Translations under genes and position numbers: made by a program
Origin: Acidimicrobiia bacterium
GTDB lineage: Bacteria; Actinomycetota; Acidimicrobiia; Spongiisociales; UBA5794
Assembly: GCA_013695075.1 (NCBI GenBank)
Contig: JACDBE010000136.1
Coordinates: 1 to 5,912, forward strand
Direction: 5' to 3'
Length of the DNA stretch: 5,912 bases
The notes under the pieces: generated by a model
What the model was told of the DNA's origin: nothing
Seen by the model: only the letters and a program-made list of their open reading frames with translations
The model's database searches: none
Shown here: piece by piece, positions 5,750-5,912 of the stretch
How positions within the stretch are numbered: position 1 is the stretch's first letter
Layout: the number at the start of each line of letters is the position of its first letter

Positions 5750-5912
5750 ACCTTGTCGCCCGGCGACCGTCGTCGTTACCCCGACGGGGAAGTCTCGGCG
5801 TGTTTCATCGCCAAAGAGCTCCTCAGAGACGTGTTCGCCGCCGCAGACGAGGCCCACGCCCGCCGTCGCATGATCGGCCTCTACCTATGGTGCGCCGACG
5901 CCGAGATCCCCG
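5750..5912 (+). mobile_element. ISL3-family transposase, internal fragment running off the right edge
   Basis: Frame 2 encodes 54 residues without a stop up to the window end: an SPGD and PDGEV lead, then IAKELLRDVFAAADEAHARR and MIGLYLWCADAEIP. The order 'GEV..A..IAKE.LR', an Ala/Arg-rich helix, and 'LY.WCADA.IPE' is what I recall for the middle-to-late part of actinobacterial ISL3-family (IS204/IS1001/IS1096/IS1165 type) transposases. It lies between the DDE catalytic positions. The N-terminal zinc finger and helix-turn-helix parts are absent, as is any left terminal inverted repeat between the S10 stop and this point. The junction at about 5703-5750 is therefore not a simple element end. 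Whether the C-terminal half is intact cannot be seen. The family call is from recognition, not alignment. Confidence 0.65.

Overview
The window is uniformly very GC-rich. Its gene families (a SAF-domain secretion-type protein, UppP, an HTH_42 winged-helix protein, a DUF559 protein, an S10 peptidase with a charged N-terminus) point to a high-GC Gram-positive, most likely an actinobacterium, possibly an uncultured Acidimicrobiia-like lineage. That placement rests on composition and family resemblance only. Several starts lack a Shine-Dalgarno sequence and instead have a TANNNT box 6 to 9 bases upstream, the arrangement of leaderless actinobacterial genes.

Left block, + strand (1-1490): the C-terminus of a SAF/CpaB-like protein enters from the left edge. 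An intact uppP (undecaprenyl-diphosphate phosphatase, cell-wall lipid carrier recycling) follows. Directly behind the uppP stop lies a decayed 3' remnant of a CtpE-type cation P-type ATPase, with one in-frame stop and three apparent one-base losses. A gene-poor stretch (1491-1800) leads to two tandem palindromes that close both converging blocks.

Middle block, - strand (5146 down to 1827): in transcription order there is an intact class I SAM-dependent methyltransferase, a small frameshifted DUF559 nuclease-like gene, a long imperfect hairpin, an intact epoxide-hydrolase-type alpha/beta hydrolase, and 19 bases later a frameshifted HTH_42 winged-helix gene. The last carries the Gln-x-Gln motif of AlkZ-type DNA glycosylases at residues 37-39. 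The hydrolase and winged-helix gene look like one transcription unit, and an epoxide/alkylation-damage role for the pair is an attractive but unproven reading.

Right block, + strand (5215-5912): a divergent promoter region precedes the first third of an S10 serine-carboxypeptidase-like gene with a Lys/Asp/Asn-rich N-terminus. The homology stops abruptly at a TAG, and an internal piece of an ISL3-family transposase follows and runs off the right edge.

No wholly new system is evident. What stands out is broken genes beside intact ones, the AlkZ-like/epoxide hydrolase pair, two strong inverted repeats, and the peptidase/transposase junction. Several breaks are single-base indels next to short homopolymers, so genuine decay and sequence error both remain possible.
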